DNA of 55,094 bases from NCBI RefSeq assembly GCF_035645195.1, contig NZ_DASQNA010000019.1, forward strand, positions 1 through 55,094. The letters run 5' to 3'. The stretch's first letter is position 1. Every line of letters begins with the position of its first letter. This document shows positions 8,581 to 17,910 of this stretch, one piece after another. This DNA is from Paenibacillus sp. GTDB taxonomy: Bacteria; Bacillota; Bacilli; Paenibacillales; YIM-B00363. The notes under the pieces are model-generated. The model saw only the letters and a program-made list of their open reading frames with translations, did not search any database and was not told the origin of the DNA. The position numbers and the translations under genes were made by a program.

Positions 8581-10079
8581 TGGTCGTCGACGACGAACCG
8601 ATGATTTTAGGCGGGATCGTTAGCATTTTAAAACAGCAAGCGCCTGAACTGCCTCTCGTCATCGAGAAGGCGGGCGACGGCATCGAGGGGGTCGAACTCG
8701 CGGAACGTTTTCTCCCGGACTTGGTCATCACGGATCTTCATATGCCGGAGATGGACGGGTTCGAGATGGTGGAGCAGCTCCAAGCCAAGGCGCTATGCAA
8801 GCGGTTCGCGATTCTCACCGGATACGACGATTTCGAATACGCTCGGAAGGCGCTGCGGTATAACGCTGTCGATTATTTGCTTAAACCGGTGAATAAGCAG
8901 GAGCTGATTGGGCTCGTCAAGAAGGTGCAGGAGGAGAAATTGAAGGAAACGGAAGCGCGCCTCAAGACCGGGTACTTGAAAATTCGCGAGATGATGGTCA
9001 ATGGGACGTCCCCCGATGAAGCGCTGATGGAAAAGGAAGAAGCGGACGCGCTATTCGGCTGCGCCGACCAGAGCCATTATACCGTTATCGCGCTTCGTAC
9101 GCGATCGCTGTCGGCATGGAACGGCGACGCCGACCTCGTAGAGCGAGATCCCAAGCTAACTGCGGTATTGCCGCTGCGATACGTCTTCCGCAGCCATCAC
9201 GGGAATGAGATCATTCTCTTAGCGTACGGTCCTGCGGAAAGCGTCGCGGATTGGAGCCGCGTTCGCGAGGCGCTGCCGGCGTCCGTCTGCCGGGTGGGCA
9301 TCAGCGAAACCGCGGCGGGTTGGGAGCATCTCCATGGACAATATTTGCAAGCCCAATTCGGTATGTTCGCGTCGAAGCACTTTCCGGAGAAGGCCCAGGC
9401 GATGAGACCTATCGATTACCGCAAACAGTTTGCGGCGATGGAGGCGGTCGAAAATCTGCTTCATACGCAGCCAGCGGAGGAGCGGAGGTTACGAATCAAG
9501 CGCTATGTCGCCGAATTCGCGGGGGGGTCCGACAACGCTCGCGAGCTGTTTCCCATCTATGTTCAAACCTTGTTTTATTTGCAGTCGTTTTTGGAAATCC
9601 AAGGGCAGCAGCATTGGAAGCAGTTCGCAGGGGTCTTGTTCGCGGAGGAGAAATTCGATGTTTCGAATGCGGACGCTTTGGAAGGGAAGCTAGAGGGGAT
9701 CGTCAATGACATCCTCGAGACGGAGAGCCTCGTTGCATCTGCGCCCGAGACCCATTCGACGAAGCATTCGATGCAGAAGCTCCTGCAATATATTCATGAT
9801 CATTACCACGAGGATGTATCGTTGGATCAAATCGCGGAAGTCACGGGATTGCATCCGAATTACGTCAGCGCGCTGTTTAAGAAGGAGACAGGGTCTACGT
9901 TCATCCAATATTTACAATCATATCGCGTGGATCGGGCGAAGGAGCTGATCCATGCGTATCCCGCGCTCTCCTTAGAGAAAATCGCCGTCCGCGTCGGATA
10001 TCAACATATCGGTTATTTCTTCCGGGTGTTTAAGAAGTACGCGGGCTGCACGCCCGGACAATACCGGGAGCAAGCGTGA
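8568..10079 (+). CDS. Response regulator with AraC-type DNA-binding domain, YesN type
   Basis: A 503-aa regulator paired with the overlapping kinase. The ATG at 8568 has AAGGGGG 10-11 bases upstream inside the kinase gene. A receiver domain fills residues 1-120, with acidic pocket Asp8/Asp9, phosphoacceptor Asp56 (VITDLHMP) and Lys106 (LLKPVNK). A poorly conserved middle region of about 250 residues follows. A double helix-turn-helix AraC domain ends the protein (about 400-503, LQYIHDHYHEDVSLDQIAE and IGYFFRVFKKYAGCTPGQYR). It probably activates the operon at 578; the 22-bp direct repeat at 479-515 is a candidate target. Confidence 0.93.
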   Translation: MLRVMVVDDEPMILGGIVSILKQQAPELPLVIEKAGDGIEGVELAERFLPDLVITDLHMPEMDGFEMVEQLQAKALCKRFAILTGYDDFEYARKALRYNAVDYLLKPVNKQELIGLVKKVQEEKLKETEARLKTGYLKIREMMVNGTSPDEALMEKEEADALFGCADQSHYTVIALRTRSLSAWNGDADLVERDPKLTAVLPLRYVFRSHHGNEIILLAYGPAESVADWSRVREALPASVCRVGISETAAGWEHLHGQYLQAQFGMFASKHFPEKAQAMRPIDYRKQFAAMEAVENLLHTQPAEERRLRIKRYVAEFAGGSDNARELFPIYVQTLFYLQSFLEIQGQQHWKQFAGVLFAEEKFDVSNADALEGKLEGIVNDILETESLVASAPETHSTKHSMQKLLQYIHDHYHEDVSLDQIAEVTGLHPNYVSALFKKETGSTFIQYLQSYRVDRAKELIHAYPALSLEKIAVRVGYQHIGYFFRVFKKYAGCTPGQYREQA

Positions 10080-10085
10080 AATTCA

Positions 10086-10100
10086 AGACGGAGCCCGTCT
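10086..10100 (+). terminator. Weak hairpin after the response regulator gene
   Basis: AGACGG-AGC-CCGTCT, 6-bp stem just after the stop codon. There is no T run, so termination is doubtful. Confidence 0.3.
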
Positions 10101-10174
10101 GCATCGTTAAAACATCTTGATTCCAAATGCATTACAAAGTAAACTGATAAAAATGGCATATATTATAAAATCGA

Positions 10175-10191
10175 GTTTTATAATATAAAAC
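10175..10191 (+). promoter_or_regulatory. IclR operator, copy 1 (17-bp perfect palindrome)
   Basis: GTTTTATAATATAAAAC, with 8-bp arms around one central base. It lies 21 bp before the iclR-type start codon and contains a TATAAT hexamer. The identical sequence recurs before the first enzyme gene at 11039, which supports autoregulation and operon control by the same protein. Confidence 0.75.
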
Positions 10192-10212
10192 AAAACAGCA
10201 TAGGAGATATGT

Positions 10213-10980
10213 ATGCCGATTATTCAATCGCTGGAACGAGCCTTGCAAATATTGGATTTGTTCGATGAGAACACTCCCGAATTAAAAATTACCGAGATCA
10301 GCGTAAGGCTGAATTTGCATAAGAGCACTCTTCACTCGCTGTTGAAAACGCTTCAAAAACATGGATACATCGATCAAGATTCCGATTCGGGGAAATACAG
10401 ACTGGGTTTGAAGTTGCTGGAGCGAGGGCAGCTGCTGCTGCAAAGTCTTGATATTCGCACGGTAGCTCGAAAAACATTGCTGGATCTTTCCAAACGAACC
10501 GGACAGACGACCCATCTTGTCATCTTGGATGGCCGCGAGGGAGTATATATCGATAAGGTCGAAGGGGAAAAGGCCGCCATTCGCTATTCACGTGTAGGAC
10601 GCAGGGTACCGTTACACAGCAGCGCGGTAGGCAAAGTCTTGGCTGCCTATTGCAACCCGGAGGATCTGAAGCGATTGATGGCAGGTTACGAATTTTTCCC
10701 CCAAACGTCGAAAACGATCCAAGACCAAGAAACGTTCATGGAAGAACTGGCCGGAGTGCGCCGACAAGGCTATGCCGTAGACAACGAGGAGAACGAACCG
10801 GGCGTCCGTTGCGCCGCTGTGCCGATCTTTGACCATGCCGGACGCGCTGTCGCCGCTATGAGTATATCAACGATGGTGTCCGCCGTTGGAGACGAGGAGT
10901 TTCTGGGATTCGTCGATTTCATGAAGGAACAGTGTTCCATCATCTCCAGGCAATTGGGGTATCGCGCTGCAACCTTGTAA
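10213..10980 (+). CDS. IclR-family transcriptional regulator
   Basis: A 255-aa regulator. The ATG at 10213 is preceded by AGGAG. The N-terminal winged helix-turn-helix (residues 1-65) includes SLERALQILDLFDE and LNLHKSTLHSLLKTLQKHGYI, typical of IclR/KdgR proteins. The C-terminal effector domain (about 80-250) includes the core VGRRVPLHSSAVGKVLAAY and a late segment VRCAAVPIFDHAGRAVAAMSIS. It sits directly before a pentonate-degradation operon, so the effector is probably a sugar acid or its 2-keto-3-deoxy derivative (inference). Two copies of one palindrome flank the gene. Confidence 0.93.
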   Translation: MPIIQSLERALQILDLFDENTPELKITEISVRLNLHKSTLHSLLKTLQKHGYIDQDSDSGKYRLGLKLLERGQLLLQSLDIRTVARKTLLDLSKRTGQTTHLVILDGREGVYIDKVEGEKAAIRYSRVGRRVPLHSSAVGKVLAAYCNPEDLKRLMAGYEFFPQTSKTIQDQETFMEELAGVRRQGYAVDNEENEPGVRCAAVPIFDHAGRAVAAMSISTMVSAVGDEEFLGFVDFMKEQCSIISRQLGYRAATL

Positions 10981-10995
10981 TCAGTTTTTTATTTT

Positions 10996-11043
10996 CTGCG
11001 TTCGTTGAGACATCATTGCACTCATTTTTGCGAACGCAGTTTT
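10996..11043 (+). terminator. Possible iclR terminator running into the second operator
   Basis: CTGCGTTCG (10996-11004) and CGAACGCAG (11031-11039) are perfect inverted repeats with a 26-base loop, followed by TTTT. The right arm ends on the first base of the second IclR operator. The large loop makes efficiency uncertain. Confidence 0.5.
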
Positions 11044-11055
11044 ATAATATAAAAC
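11039..11055 (+). promoter_or_regulatory. IclR operator, copy 2 (17-bp perfect palindrome)
   Basis: Identical to 10175-10191. It lies 26 bp before the ATG of the first enzyme gene and contains TATAAT at 11043-11048. A TTGCAC 21 bp upstream is too far to be a confident -35 element. A repressor bound here would cover a -10 region. Confidence 0.75.
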
Positions 11056-11081
11056 AAATGGATGAAAAAGGAGCGGTTTCG

Positions 11082-11999
11082 ATGGTGAGAATCATTAGGT
11101 TTCGAGATCAGCAAGCTGCCCGATTGGCCGTACTGACGGATGATGAACACATTTACCCGACAGGGCACACCGGATTATGCGAATTTATGGCTCAGGCTCG
11201 GCAGGAAGGAACGTCGCCGCTTGCTTACGCAAACCAGTTCGTTGCCGAAGGGAATGTGCTGGGGAAGGCGCTCGAAGAGCTGGAGCTTCTAGTTCCGGTG
11301 GACACTCCGGAGGTATGGGCCGCAGGCGTTACCTACGAACGCAGCCGGGAAGCCCGCAACTACGAAGCGACCGCAGGCAAGCTGGATGCAACGACGTTTT
11401 ACGACAAAGTATACAACGCCGACCGGCCGGAAATTTTCTTTAAATCGACCGGCAACCGGTTGGTCGGTCCGAATGAGGATGTTTGCATCCGCAGCGATTC
11501 TCGCTGGCAAGTGCCGGAGCCGGAACTCGGCCTCGTCATTGGACGGGACGGCAATGTCTGGGGGTATACGATCGGCAATGACATGAGCTGCCGCGACATT
11601 GAAGGGGAGAATCCGCTGTATTTGCCGCAAGCGAAAATTTGGAGGCGCTCCTGCTCGATCGGACCGGCGGTCCGTCTGGCCGAGACGGTAAGCGACCCTT
11701 ACGGATTTCAGATTACAAGCCGGATCATCCGCAACGGTCAGGTTGTCACGGAAGGCACGGCTTCGACAAAACAATTAAAAAGAACATTTGATGAATTAGT
11801 TTCCTACTTGTGCCGGGACAACGATATTTTTGACGGAACGGTGCTCTTAACCGGTACCTGCATCGTCCCGCCTAACGAGTTTACGCTTGAAGACGGCGAC
11901 CGCGTGGAAATCGATATTACCGGGATCGGGCGGCTGAGCAATACGGTTCGCTCTGCAAACGCTTACCCCGACAATTCAATTCATAAGGAGGCAATCTGA
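11082..11999 (+). CDS. FAH-fold 2-keto-3-deoxy-pentonate dehydratase (KdaD type)
   Basis: A 305-aa member of the fumarylacetoacetate hydrolase superfamily. The ATG at 11082 has AAGGAG eight bases upstream; an in-frame ATG at 11058 has none. Conserved segments are [11 protein letters not shown] (metal-binding Glu residues), [20 protein letters not shown] and [17 protein letters not shown]. From memory these and the segment [13 protein letters not shown] closely resemble the archaeal KdaD enzyme, which converts 2-keto-3-deoxy-D-arabinonate (the same compound as 2-keto-3-deoxy-D-xylonate) to 2-oxoglutarate semialdehyde. The next two genes supply the following and the preceding step. The aldehyde dehydrogenase starts 2 bp after its stop. 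A hydrolase or aldolase role for another acid cannot be excluded. Confidence 0.82.
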   Translation: MVRIIRFRDQQAARLAVLTDDEHIYPTGHTGLCEFMAQARQEGTSPLAYANQFVAEGNVLGKALEELELLVPVDTPEVWAAGVTYERSREARNYEATAGKLDATTFYDKVYNADRPEIFFKSTGNRLVGPNEDVCIRSDSRWQVPEPELGLVIGRDGNVWGYTIGNDMSCRDIEGENPLYLPQAKIWRRSCSIGPAVRLAETVSDPYGFQITSRIIRNGQVVTEGTASTKQLKRTFDELVSYLCRDNDIFDGTVLLTGTCIVPPNEFTLEDGDRVEIDITGIGRLSNTVRSANAYPDNSIHKEAI

Positions 12000-12000
12000 G

Positions 12001-13455
12001 GTGCTGGAACAAACATATTTGAATTACATTAACGGAAGCTGGGTGCCTTCCGTTTCCGGGAAAACGGAGGCAAGCCGCAATCCGGCGAACCGGAAAGAGG
12101 TTGTCGGCTATGTGCAAGTTTCGGAGCTCGCGGATTTGGACAATGCAGTGAACGCGGCGCAAGCTGCGCGTACGGCTTGGCGTCAGCTTTCGGGGGCGGC
12201 CCGCGGCGAGCTGCTGTTTAAGGCGGCTAACATAATGGAAAGTCGGCTGAGCGAGATCGCGGAGACGATGACCCGCGAAATGGGCAAGACGCTCCCCGAA
12301 GCGAAGGGGGAAACGGCCAGAGGCGTAGCGATCCTTCGCTATTATGCGGGCGAGGGCATGCGCAAAACCGGCGATATCATTCCTTCCACGGACAGCGAGG
12401 CGCTCATGTTCACGACTCGCGTTCCGCTCGGCGTCGTAGGGATCATTTCCCCGTGGAACTTTCCGGTAGCCATACCGGTCTGGAAGATGGCCCCGGCGTT
12501 AATTTACGGCAATACCGTTGTGTTGAAGCCTGCACAAGACACAGCCGTAACTGCGGCGAAAGTCATCGAATGCTTTGCGGAGGCAGGTTTTCCAGCGGGC
12601 GTCGTGAATTTGATTACCGGCAAAGGCTCGGTCATCGGCCAAGGCTTGGCAGAGCATAACGGCGTCAACGGAATCTCATTCACGGGCTCCGACGCGGTAG
12701 GGAAGCAGGTCGGTTTGGCAGCTTTCAAACGCGGAGCGAAATACCAGCTGGAAATGGGCGGGAAAAATCCGATTATTATCGCCGCCGACGCAGATCTCGA
12801 TTTGGCGGTGGACGCTACGATCAGCGGCGGACTGCGTTCCACCGGCCAGAAGTGTACAGCTACAAGCAGAGTTATTGTTCATAAAGACGTCTACGCAGCT
12901 TTCAAAACGAAATTGTTGGAGAAAATTGCAGCGATTCGCGTCGGCGACGGCATGGAGAGCGATACGTGGATGGGGCCTTGCGCCAACGAACAACAATTGG
13001 AAACCGTGCTTGAATACATTCGAATCGGTCAACAAGAAGGCGCTACTTTGGCATATGGCGGCAACAGACTGCAAGACCCCAAGCTTGCCGAAGGATTTTT
13101 CGTTGAACCGACTGTTTTCGAAAACGTGACACCGGCTATGAAAATCGCCCGGGAAGAAATCTTCGGTCCCGTATTGGCCCTTATTCCTGCGGAGAGCATG
13201 AAGGAAGCGATTCGACTGGCGAACGATACCGAATACGGGCTTAGCGCATCGATTTATACTCGCGATGTCGGCAACATCCTGACGTTCATCCGCGACGTGG
13301 ACGCCGGGTTGGTGCGGATCAACGCGGAAACCGCGGGCGTAGAACTTCAGGCACCGTTCGGAGGAATGAAGCAGTCCAGCTCCCATTCCCGCGAGCAAGG
13401 GCAGGCGGCAATCGAATTTTACACTGCAGTGAAAACCGTCTTTATTAAATCCTAA
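12001..13455 (+). CDS. Aldehyde dehydrogenase, probable 2-oxoglutarate semialdehyde dehydrogenase
   Basis: A 484-aa NAD(P)-dependent aldehyde dehydrogenase. The GTG start at 12001 has AAGGAGG nine bases upstream, overlapping the end of the previous gene. It shows the cofactor segment [18 protein letters not shown], the general base Glu251 in LEMGGKNP and the catalytic Cys285 in GQKCTATSR. Full length for the family. Among aldehyde dehydrogenases it resembles those oxidising 2,5-dioxopentanoate (2-oxoglutarate semialdehyde). Operon position between the KdaD-type and YjhG-type dehydratases supports that substrate. Succinate semialdehyde or another short aldehyde is the alternative. Confidence 0.87.
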   Translation: MLEQTYLNYINGSWVPSVSGKTEASRNPANRKEVVGYVQVSELADLDNAVNAAQAARTAWRQLSGAARGELLFKAANIMESRLSEIAETMTREMGKTLPEAKGETARGVAILRYYAGEGMRKTGDIIPSTDSEALMFTTRVPLGVVGIISPWNFPVAIPVWKMAPALIYGNTVVLKPAQDTAVTAAKVIECFAEAGFPAGVVNLITGKGSVIGQGLAEHNGVNGISFTGSDAVGKQVGLAAFKRGAKYQLEMGGKNPIIIAADADLDLAVDATISGGLRSTGQKCTATSRVIVHKDVYAAFKTKLLEKIAAIRVGDGMESDTWMGPCANEQQLETVLEYIRIGQQEGATLAYGGNRLQDPKLAEGFFVEPTVFENVTPAMKIAREEIFGPVLALIPAESMKEAIRLANDTEYGLSASIYTRDVGNILTFIRDVDAGLVRINAETAGVELQAPFGGMKQSSSHSREQGQAAIEFYTAVKTVFIKS

Positions 13456-13469
13456 GCGGGAGGACCGCG

Positions 13470-15446
13470 ATGAGCGATAAATTAAGTCGGCTGTTCGGGG
13501 ACGAGCGGAAAGATCTGTACGACATCCGGACGCACGCCCCCGGCCCTCAGGGGTCTTTGCCGCTAACCGATGAATTGTTGCGTAACGCTCCGAGCGGCGA
13601 CTTGTTCGGTATGAGCCAGAACGCAGGGATGGGTTGGAATCCGTCCCGCATGAACGGCAGGCAATATTTGATACTCAGCACGCAAGGGGGCATTCGCGCC
13701 GAAGACGGTACGCCGATCGCTCTCGGTTATCACACGGGGCACTGGGAGGTCGGGCTGCTCGCCCAAGCGGCCGCCCGGGCGATTAGCGAGAACGGAGGAA
13801 TTCCTTTCGCGGGTTACGTCAGCGATCCGTGCGACGGACGTTCCCAAGGAACGAGCGGCATGTTCGATTCGCTGCCGTACCGCAACGACGCGGCCATGGT
13901 CTTCCGCCGATTGATCCGTTCTTTACCGACAAGGCAGGGCGTCATCGGCGTCGCCACTTGCGATAAGGGATTGCCGGCAATGACGATCGCCTTAGCGTCT
14001 ATGCATGACCTCCCTTGCGTCATTGTGCCGGGCGGAGTAACGCTCCCCCCGACGCAAGGGGAGGACGCCGGGAAAATACAAACGATCGGCGCTCGGTACT
14101 CCAACGGGGAAATGACGTTGGAAGATGCGGCCGATCTCGGGTGCCGCGCGTGCGCAACGCCCGGCGGCGGATGCCAATTTCTCGGAACGGCCGCGACGGC
14201 GCAGGTGGTAGCGGAGGCTTTGGGCCTCAGCGTACCTCATTCCGCCCTGGCGCCGTCCGGACAACCGATCTGGGAGGAAATCGCCAAGCAATCGGCGCTG
14301 GCGGTCATGAGCATGGACGCGGAAGGCATTCGCACGCGCGACATTGTCACCGATGCGGCGATTCGCAATGCGATGGCGGTGCATGCCGCTTTCGGAGGAT
14401 CCACGAACTTGCTGCTTCATATTCCCGCCATCGCTCATGCGGCAGGGCGAACCGTCCCTACCGTCGAAGACTGGATTCGGACGAATCGGGATGTTCCAAG
14501 AATCGTAAGCGCCCTTCCGAATGGTCCCATCCATCATCCAACCGTCCGCGTCTTTATGGCGGGAGGAGTGCCGGAGGTCATGCTGCATCTGCGAAAGCTG
14601 GGCGTGTTGGACGACTCGGTGCTTACGGTAACCGGCGAACGCTTGTCCGCCGTTCTGGACTGGTGGGAGCATTCGGAGCGCAGGGCGGTCCTTCGGAAGC
14701 GGTTAATCGAAATGGACGGGATCGATCCGGACACGGTGATCATGCCTCCGGAGAGGGCCAAGCGCGAGGGTCTTACCTCTACGGTAACGTTCCCGATCGG
14801 AAACATTGCGCCGGAAGGAGCGGTGATTAAATCGACGTCCATCGATTCGACGGTCATCGGTCCCGATAACGTGTACCGTCATACCGGCAGAGCCAAGGTG
14901 TTCACCGCGGAGAAGGATGCGATTCGCGCGATCAAAACCGGGGGCATCCAGGCGGGGGACGTGATGGTATTGATCGGCCGCGGACCGAGCGGGACGGGCA
15001 TGGAAGAGACGTACCAATTAACGTCCGCACTGAAGCATCTCCCGTTCGGCAAGTACGTATCGCTGATCACCGACGCGAGATTTTCCGGCGTTTCGACCGG
15101 CGCCTGCATCGGACACGTCGGTCCCGAGGCGTTGGCCGGTGGACCGATCGGCAAGCTTAGAGACGGGGATTGGATCGAAATTGTGATCGACCGTAACCGG
15201 CTGGAAGGGAGTATCCATTTCGTCGGCGAAGGAGAGGAGAAATTCAGTCCGGAGGAAGGAGAGCGCCGGTTGGCTCTGCGCGCTCCTCATCCGGGGCTCG
15301 CGCCGGACCCGCAGCTGCCGGACGATACGCGGCTTTGGGCGGCGCTGCAATCCGTCAGCGGCGGAACCTGGAAAGGCAGCGTTTACGACGTCGACCGGAT
15401 CGTCGAGGCGATCGAAGCCGGAAAGAAAGCATTGGGCTGGCAATAA
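13470..15446 (+). CDS. yjhG: D-xylonate dehydratase, YjhG/YagF type (IlvD/EDD superfamily)
   Basis: A 658-aa iron-sulfur dehydratase that converts D-xylonate to 2-keto-3-deoxy-D-xylonate. The ATG at 13470 follows GGGAGG. Similarity to E. coli YjhG/YagF is recognisable along the whole chain: [74 protein letters not shown], and the C-terminal [20 protein letters not shown]. The Cys residues in the PCDG, TCDKG and GGGCQ segments are the expected cluster ligands. Length equals that of YjhG (about 655). Unlike E. coli, where an aldolase follows, here the product would go to the FAH-fold dehydratase and the semialdehyde dehydrogenase. No xylose dehydrogenase or lactonase is nearby, so xylonate itself may be the incoming compound. 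Confidence 0.92.
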   Translation: MSDKLSRLFGDERKDLYDIRTHAPGPQGSLPLTDELLRNAPSGDLFGMSQNAGMGWNPSRMNGRQYLILSTQGGIRAEDGTPIALGYHTGHWEVGLLAQAAARAISENGGIPFAGYVSDPCDGRSQGTSGMFDSLPYRNDAAMVFRRLIRSLPTRQGVIGVATCDKGLPAMTIALASMHDLPCVIVPGGVTLPPTQGEDAGKIQTIGARYSNGEMTLEDAADLGCRACATPGGGCQFLGTAATAQVVAEALGLSVPHSALAPSGQPIWEEIAKQSALAVMSMDAEGIRTRDIVTDAAIRNAMAVHAAFGGSTNLLLHIPAIAHAAGRTVPTVEDWIRTNRDVPRIVSALPNGPIHHPTVRVFMAGGVPEVMLHLRKLGVLDDSVLTVTGERLSAVLDWWEHSERRAVLRKRLIEMDGIDPDTVIMPPERAKREGLTSTVTFPIGNIAPEGAVIKSTSIDSTVIGPDNVYRHTGRAKVFTAEKDAIRAIKTGGIQAGDVMVLIGRGPSGTGMEETYQLTSALKHLPFGKYVSLITDARFSGVSTGACIGHVGPEALAGGPIGKLRDGDWIEIVIDRNRLEGSIHFVGEGEEKFSPEEGERRLALRAPHPGLAPDPQLPDDTRLWAALQSVSGGTWKGSVYDVDRIVEAIEAGKKALGWQ

Positions 15447-15450
15447 CACG

Positions 15451-15488
15451 AAGCTATGGTACGGCGGAAGCCGCATCATAGCTTTTTA
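15451..15488 (+). terminator. Rho-independent terminator of the pentonate operon
   Basis: AAGCTATG (15451-15458) pairs with CATAGCTT (15477-15484), with an inner GCGG-AAG-CCGC stem and a run of five T. Confidence 0.85.
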
Positions 15489-15516
15489 ATCATGGTAGCC
15501 TGAGGAGGACACGCAA

Positions 15517-15560
15517 TTGAAAAAATGTTAACCGCCGGAAAAATGTAAATTAACAGAAGG
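15517..15560 (+). promoter_or_regulatory. Motif before the AraC regulator, shared with the transporter promoter
   Basis: TTGAAAAAATGTTAA, then CCGCCGGAAAAATG, then TAAATTAACA. Blocks TTGAAAAAA, CCG..GGAAAAA and GTAAATTAA recur in the same order at 19607-19660 before the permease gene, with longer gaps. A common regulator site is inferred, probably for the protein encoded next. Confidence 0.4.
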
Positions 15561-15644
15561 CGCAGGTTTCATTATGATGAATGAAGGCACTGTCCACGAT
15601 GGATATCGGATCCGATATGGAAATGGGACGAGGAGCGCTGACCG

Positions 15645-17873
15645 ATGAAGATGAACTGGTATTACCGCATGATCTTATCCTACGCGCCGATTCTCTTCGT
15701 AATTATATCCTCAATGATTTTCAGCTTCTTTCTGGTGCTCAATCATGCGTCCGAGAAAAAGTACATCGAGACGAACCAAGCGATTCTGGACCGCATGGTG
15801 TTTCACGCTGACGCGAATCTGATGCTCATCGAACGGAACGTGGTCAGCAAGCTATTAATGGACACCGTGATTCAAGACTATTTTTCCGATCGCCCGAAGG
15901 GGGCCTTCGAAGAATTCGTGCTGCAGAAAAAGCTGATCGAGCTGAATTCAACGCTGCCGTTCGCGAATACGATTTACGTGTATCATGAGGCGGAGCAGCT
16001 TATTATTTCCGATGTAGGTTCGTATAAACCGGACGGCTTCGGCGATTACGCCTTCCTAATGAGGAATTATTCGAGGGAAGAAACGGGGAGCTGGCATGAT
16101 CCGCGAGAGTTCGCATACGCTTCCTCCGATCCGCAGAAGCAGCAGGTCATATCGCTCGTGAAGCTGTACCGGAACGGCGATGAGACGTTGGGCGCGATCG
16201 TCGTTAACGTGTTTCAGCAGTCGTTATTGGACTATCTTAACAGCTTTAATGGAAGCGATTCCACTTCGATTCGCCTCGTTGGAGGGGACGCAGACGCCGC
16301 CTTATCCGTTGCGAGCAGCGAAACGAAGTCGGACACGATTACGGTGCAATCCGAGTATACGGGCTGGAGATTTGTGTCGGAGGGGGTGTACGATCGGGGG
16401 TATGCGACGTTGTCGCTCTTCTCGAGCGCCTGGATGATCCTGTTGATCGTCGTGATCGTGTTGGCGCTGATCGGATTTACGGTCGTGACCCATATACATT
16501 ACCGGCCGATCCAGTCGATTATGGAGAAGGTCGGACAATATTCGAATCGGAAGAGCGAAGCGCTCGGCATGAAGGGGGCCAATAACGAGTTCGCGTTCAT
16601 CGAGACGGCGCTGGATCAGTTGCTGAAGCGGTCGATGGATTACGAAAGCTTGCATAAGGAGGACAGCCTGCTGAGGCAGCAATTGCTGTTCCACGAGCTG
16701 CTGATGGGGCATCGACGGTTGTCCGACGAACAATTTCGGCGGCGGCTGGCCGAGCTGAGTTTGCCGACCGCGTATGATCGGTTGGGGGTGATCGCCGTTG
16801 AAATCGATTATTACGCGGCCTTCACCGAGAAATATAAACTTCGGGACCAGCATCTCATCAAGTTCGTGATCGAAAGCGCCTTCCGAGAATTGGGCCAAAC
16901 GAACGATACGTTCGTCTGGCATGCCTGGATCGAGCCGCATCGCATTGCGTTCGTGACGCATCATACGAGGAGTCGTCCGCGCAGTGAAAAGCCGATCCAG
17001 GATTTCGCGGAAGAATTTCACCGGTGGATCGACCAGAACCTGGAGCTCACGGTCACGGTTGGCGTCGGGTCAGATTCCCAATCGATCGAGTCGATCGCAG
17101 AGTCGTATCGCACGGCGCAGGATAACCTTGCGCTCAAAACCGTGTTCGGAACGAACACAATCATCGACAATCGTCGAAGCGCCGCCAAGCTGAGCCTCGA
17201 CAATTACGCTTACCTGCAAGCGATCGACAATGCGGCTCAGTCGTTCCGCATGAACGAGAGCGATTGGCGGGAGAAGTTGACGCGCATCTTCGGGGAGTTA
17301 AAGAGGATGCGTTTCGCAAAGCAAGACATGATCGGATTTACGAACAGCTTCGTGTTACAGATGGATAAGGCGATAACCGCTCTATCGCCCAACATTCAGG
17401 AGATTTGGCGGAACGACTACCAGCAGCGCTTCGCGGAGCTTACCGAGAAGGCGGAAACGTTGGACGAGCTGGAGGAGCGGCTCATGAGCGCGATGACGGC
17501 GTTCGAGGCGGCGGTAGACGAGGACCGCAAGGCGCGAAGACATCACAGCCTCGCGTTGCAGGCGAAAAACTACATCGACGCGCATTTCGCAGATCCAGAC
17601 TTGTCCTTATCCCGCGTGAGCGAGTACCTAAACCTTCAGCCCAGCGCGTTGAGCCAGTTGTTTAAGGAAGAATTGGGCGAGAAGTTCATCGATTACGTGC
17701 TGAAGGTTCGCCTGCAGCATGCCCGAAAGCTGTTGGTGGAGACGGAGGATTCGATCCAATCCATCGCTGAGCAGATCGGTTATCAGAATGTGATTTCGTT
17801 TTATCGGGCGTTCAAGAAAATCCAGGACATTCCTCCAGGCGAATACAGAAATATGTACCGCACGAATTCATAA
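15645..17873 (+). CDS. Membrane-bound AraC-family regulator with extracellular sensing domain
   Basis: A 742-aa one-component regulator. Membrane helix 1 (about residues 8-32, SYAPILFVIISSMIFSFFLV) and helix 2 (about 256-282, SSAWMILLIVVIVLALIGF) enclose an extracellular domain of about 220 residues. A cytoplasmic region follows (GGDEF-like remnant around 375-500), then a C-terminal double helix-turn-helix AraC domain (about 640-740, LQAKNYIDAHFADPDLSLSR and VISFYRAFKKIQDIPPGEYR). It combines sensing and DNA binding without phosphotransfer, as in YtdP-type proteins. The start ATG has GAGGAG upstream. A binding lipoprotein follows within 40 bp, so the two are probably co-expressed and may sense together. 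Confidence 0.88.
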   Translation: MKMNWYYRMILSYAPILFVIISSMIFSFFLVLNHASEKKYIETNQAILDRMVFHADANLMLIERNVVSKLLMDTVIQDYFSDRPKGAFEEFVLQKKLIELNSTLPFANTIYVYHEAEQLIISDVGSYKPDGFGDYAFLMRNYSREETGSWHDPREFAYASSDPQKQQVISLVKLYRNGDETLGAIVVNVFQQSLLDYLNSFNGSDSTSIRLVGGDADAALSVASSETKSDTITVQSEYTGWRFVSEGVYDRGYATLSLFSSAWMILLIVVIVLALIGFTVVTHIHYRPIQSIMEKVGQYSNRKSEALGMKGANNEFAFIETALDQLLKRSMDYESLHKEDSLLRQQLLFHELLMGHRRLSDEQFRRRLAELSLPTAYDRLGVIAVEIDYYAAFTEKYKLRDQHLIKFVIESAFRELGQTNDTFVWHAWIEPHRIAFVTHHTRSRPRSEKPIQDFAEEFHRWIDQNLELTVTVGVGSDSQSIESIAESYRTAQDNLALKTVFGTNTIIDNRRSAAKLSLDNYAYLQAIDNAAQSFRMNESDWREKLTRIFGELKRMRFAKQDMIGFTNSFVLQMDKAITALSPNIQEIWRNDYQQRFAELTEKAETLDELEERLMSAMTAFEAAVDEDRKARRHHSLALQAKNYIDAHFADPDLSLSRVSEYLNLQPSALSQLFKEELGEKFIDYVLKVRLQHARKLLVETEDSIQSIAEQIGYQNVISFYRAFKKIQDIPPGEYRNMYRTNS

Positions 17874-17910
17874 GAACTGGGTGCAGGAGAGGCGAGGAGG
17901 ATGGTTGTTG

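Noticed and set aside
14015-14830. 271-codon frame inside the xylonate dehydratase gene
   Set aside because: Out-of-frame reading of a confidently identified enzyme; low-complexity Arg/Gly composition.
16770-17145. Active diguanylate cyclase domain in the membrane AraC regulator
   Set aside because: The middle region has a vaguely GGDEF-like pattern but lacks the GGDEF signature, so no catalytic function is claimed.
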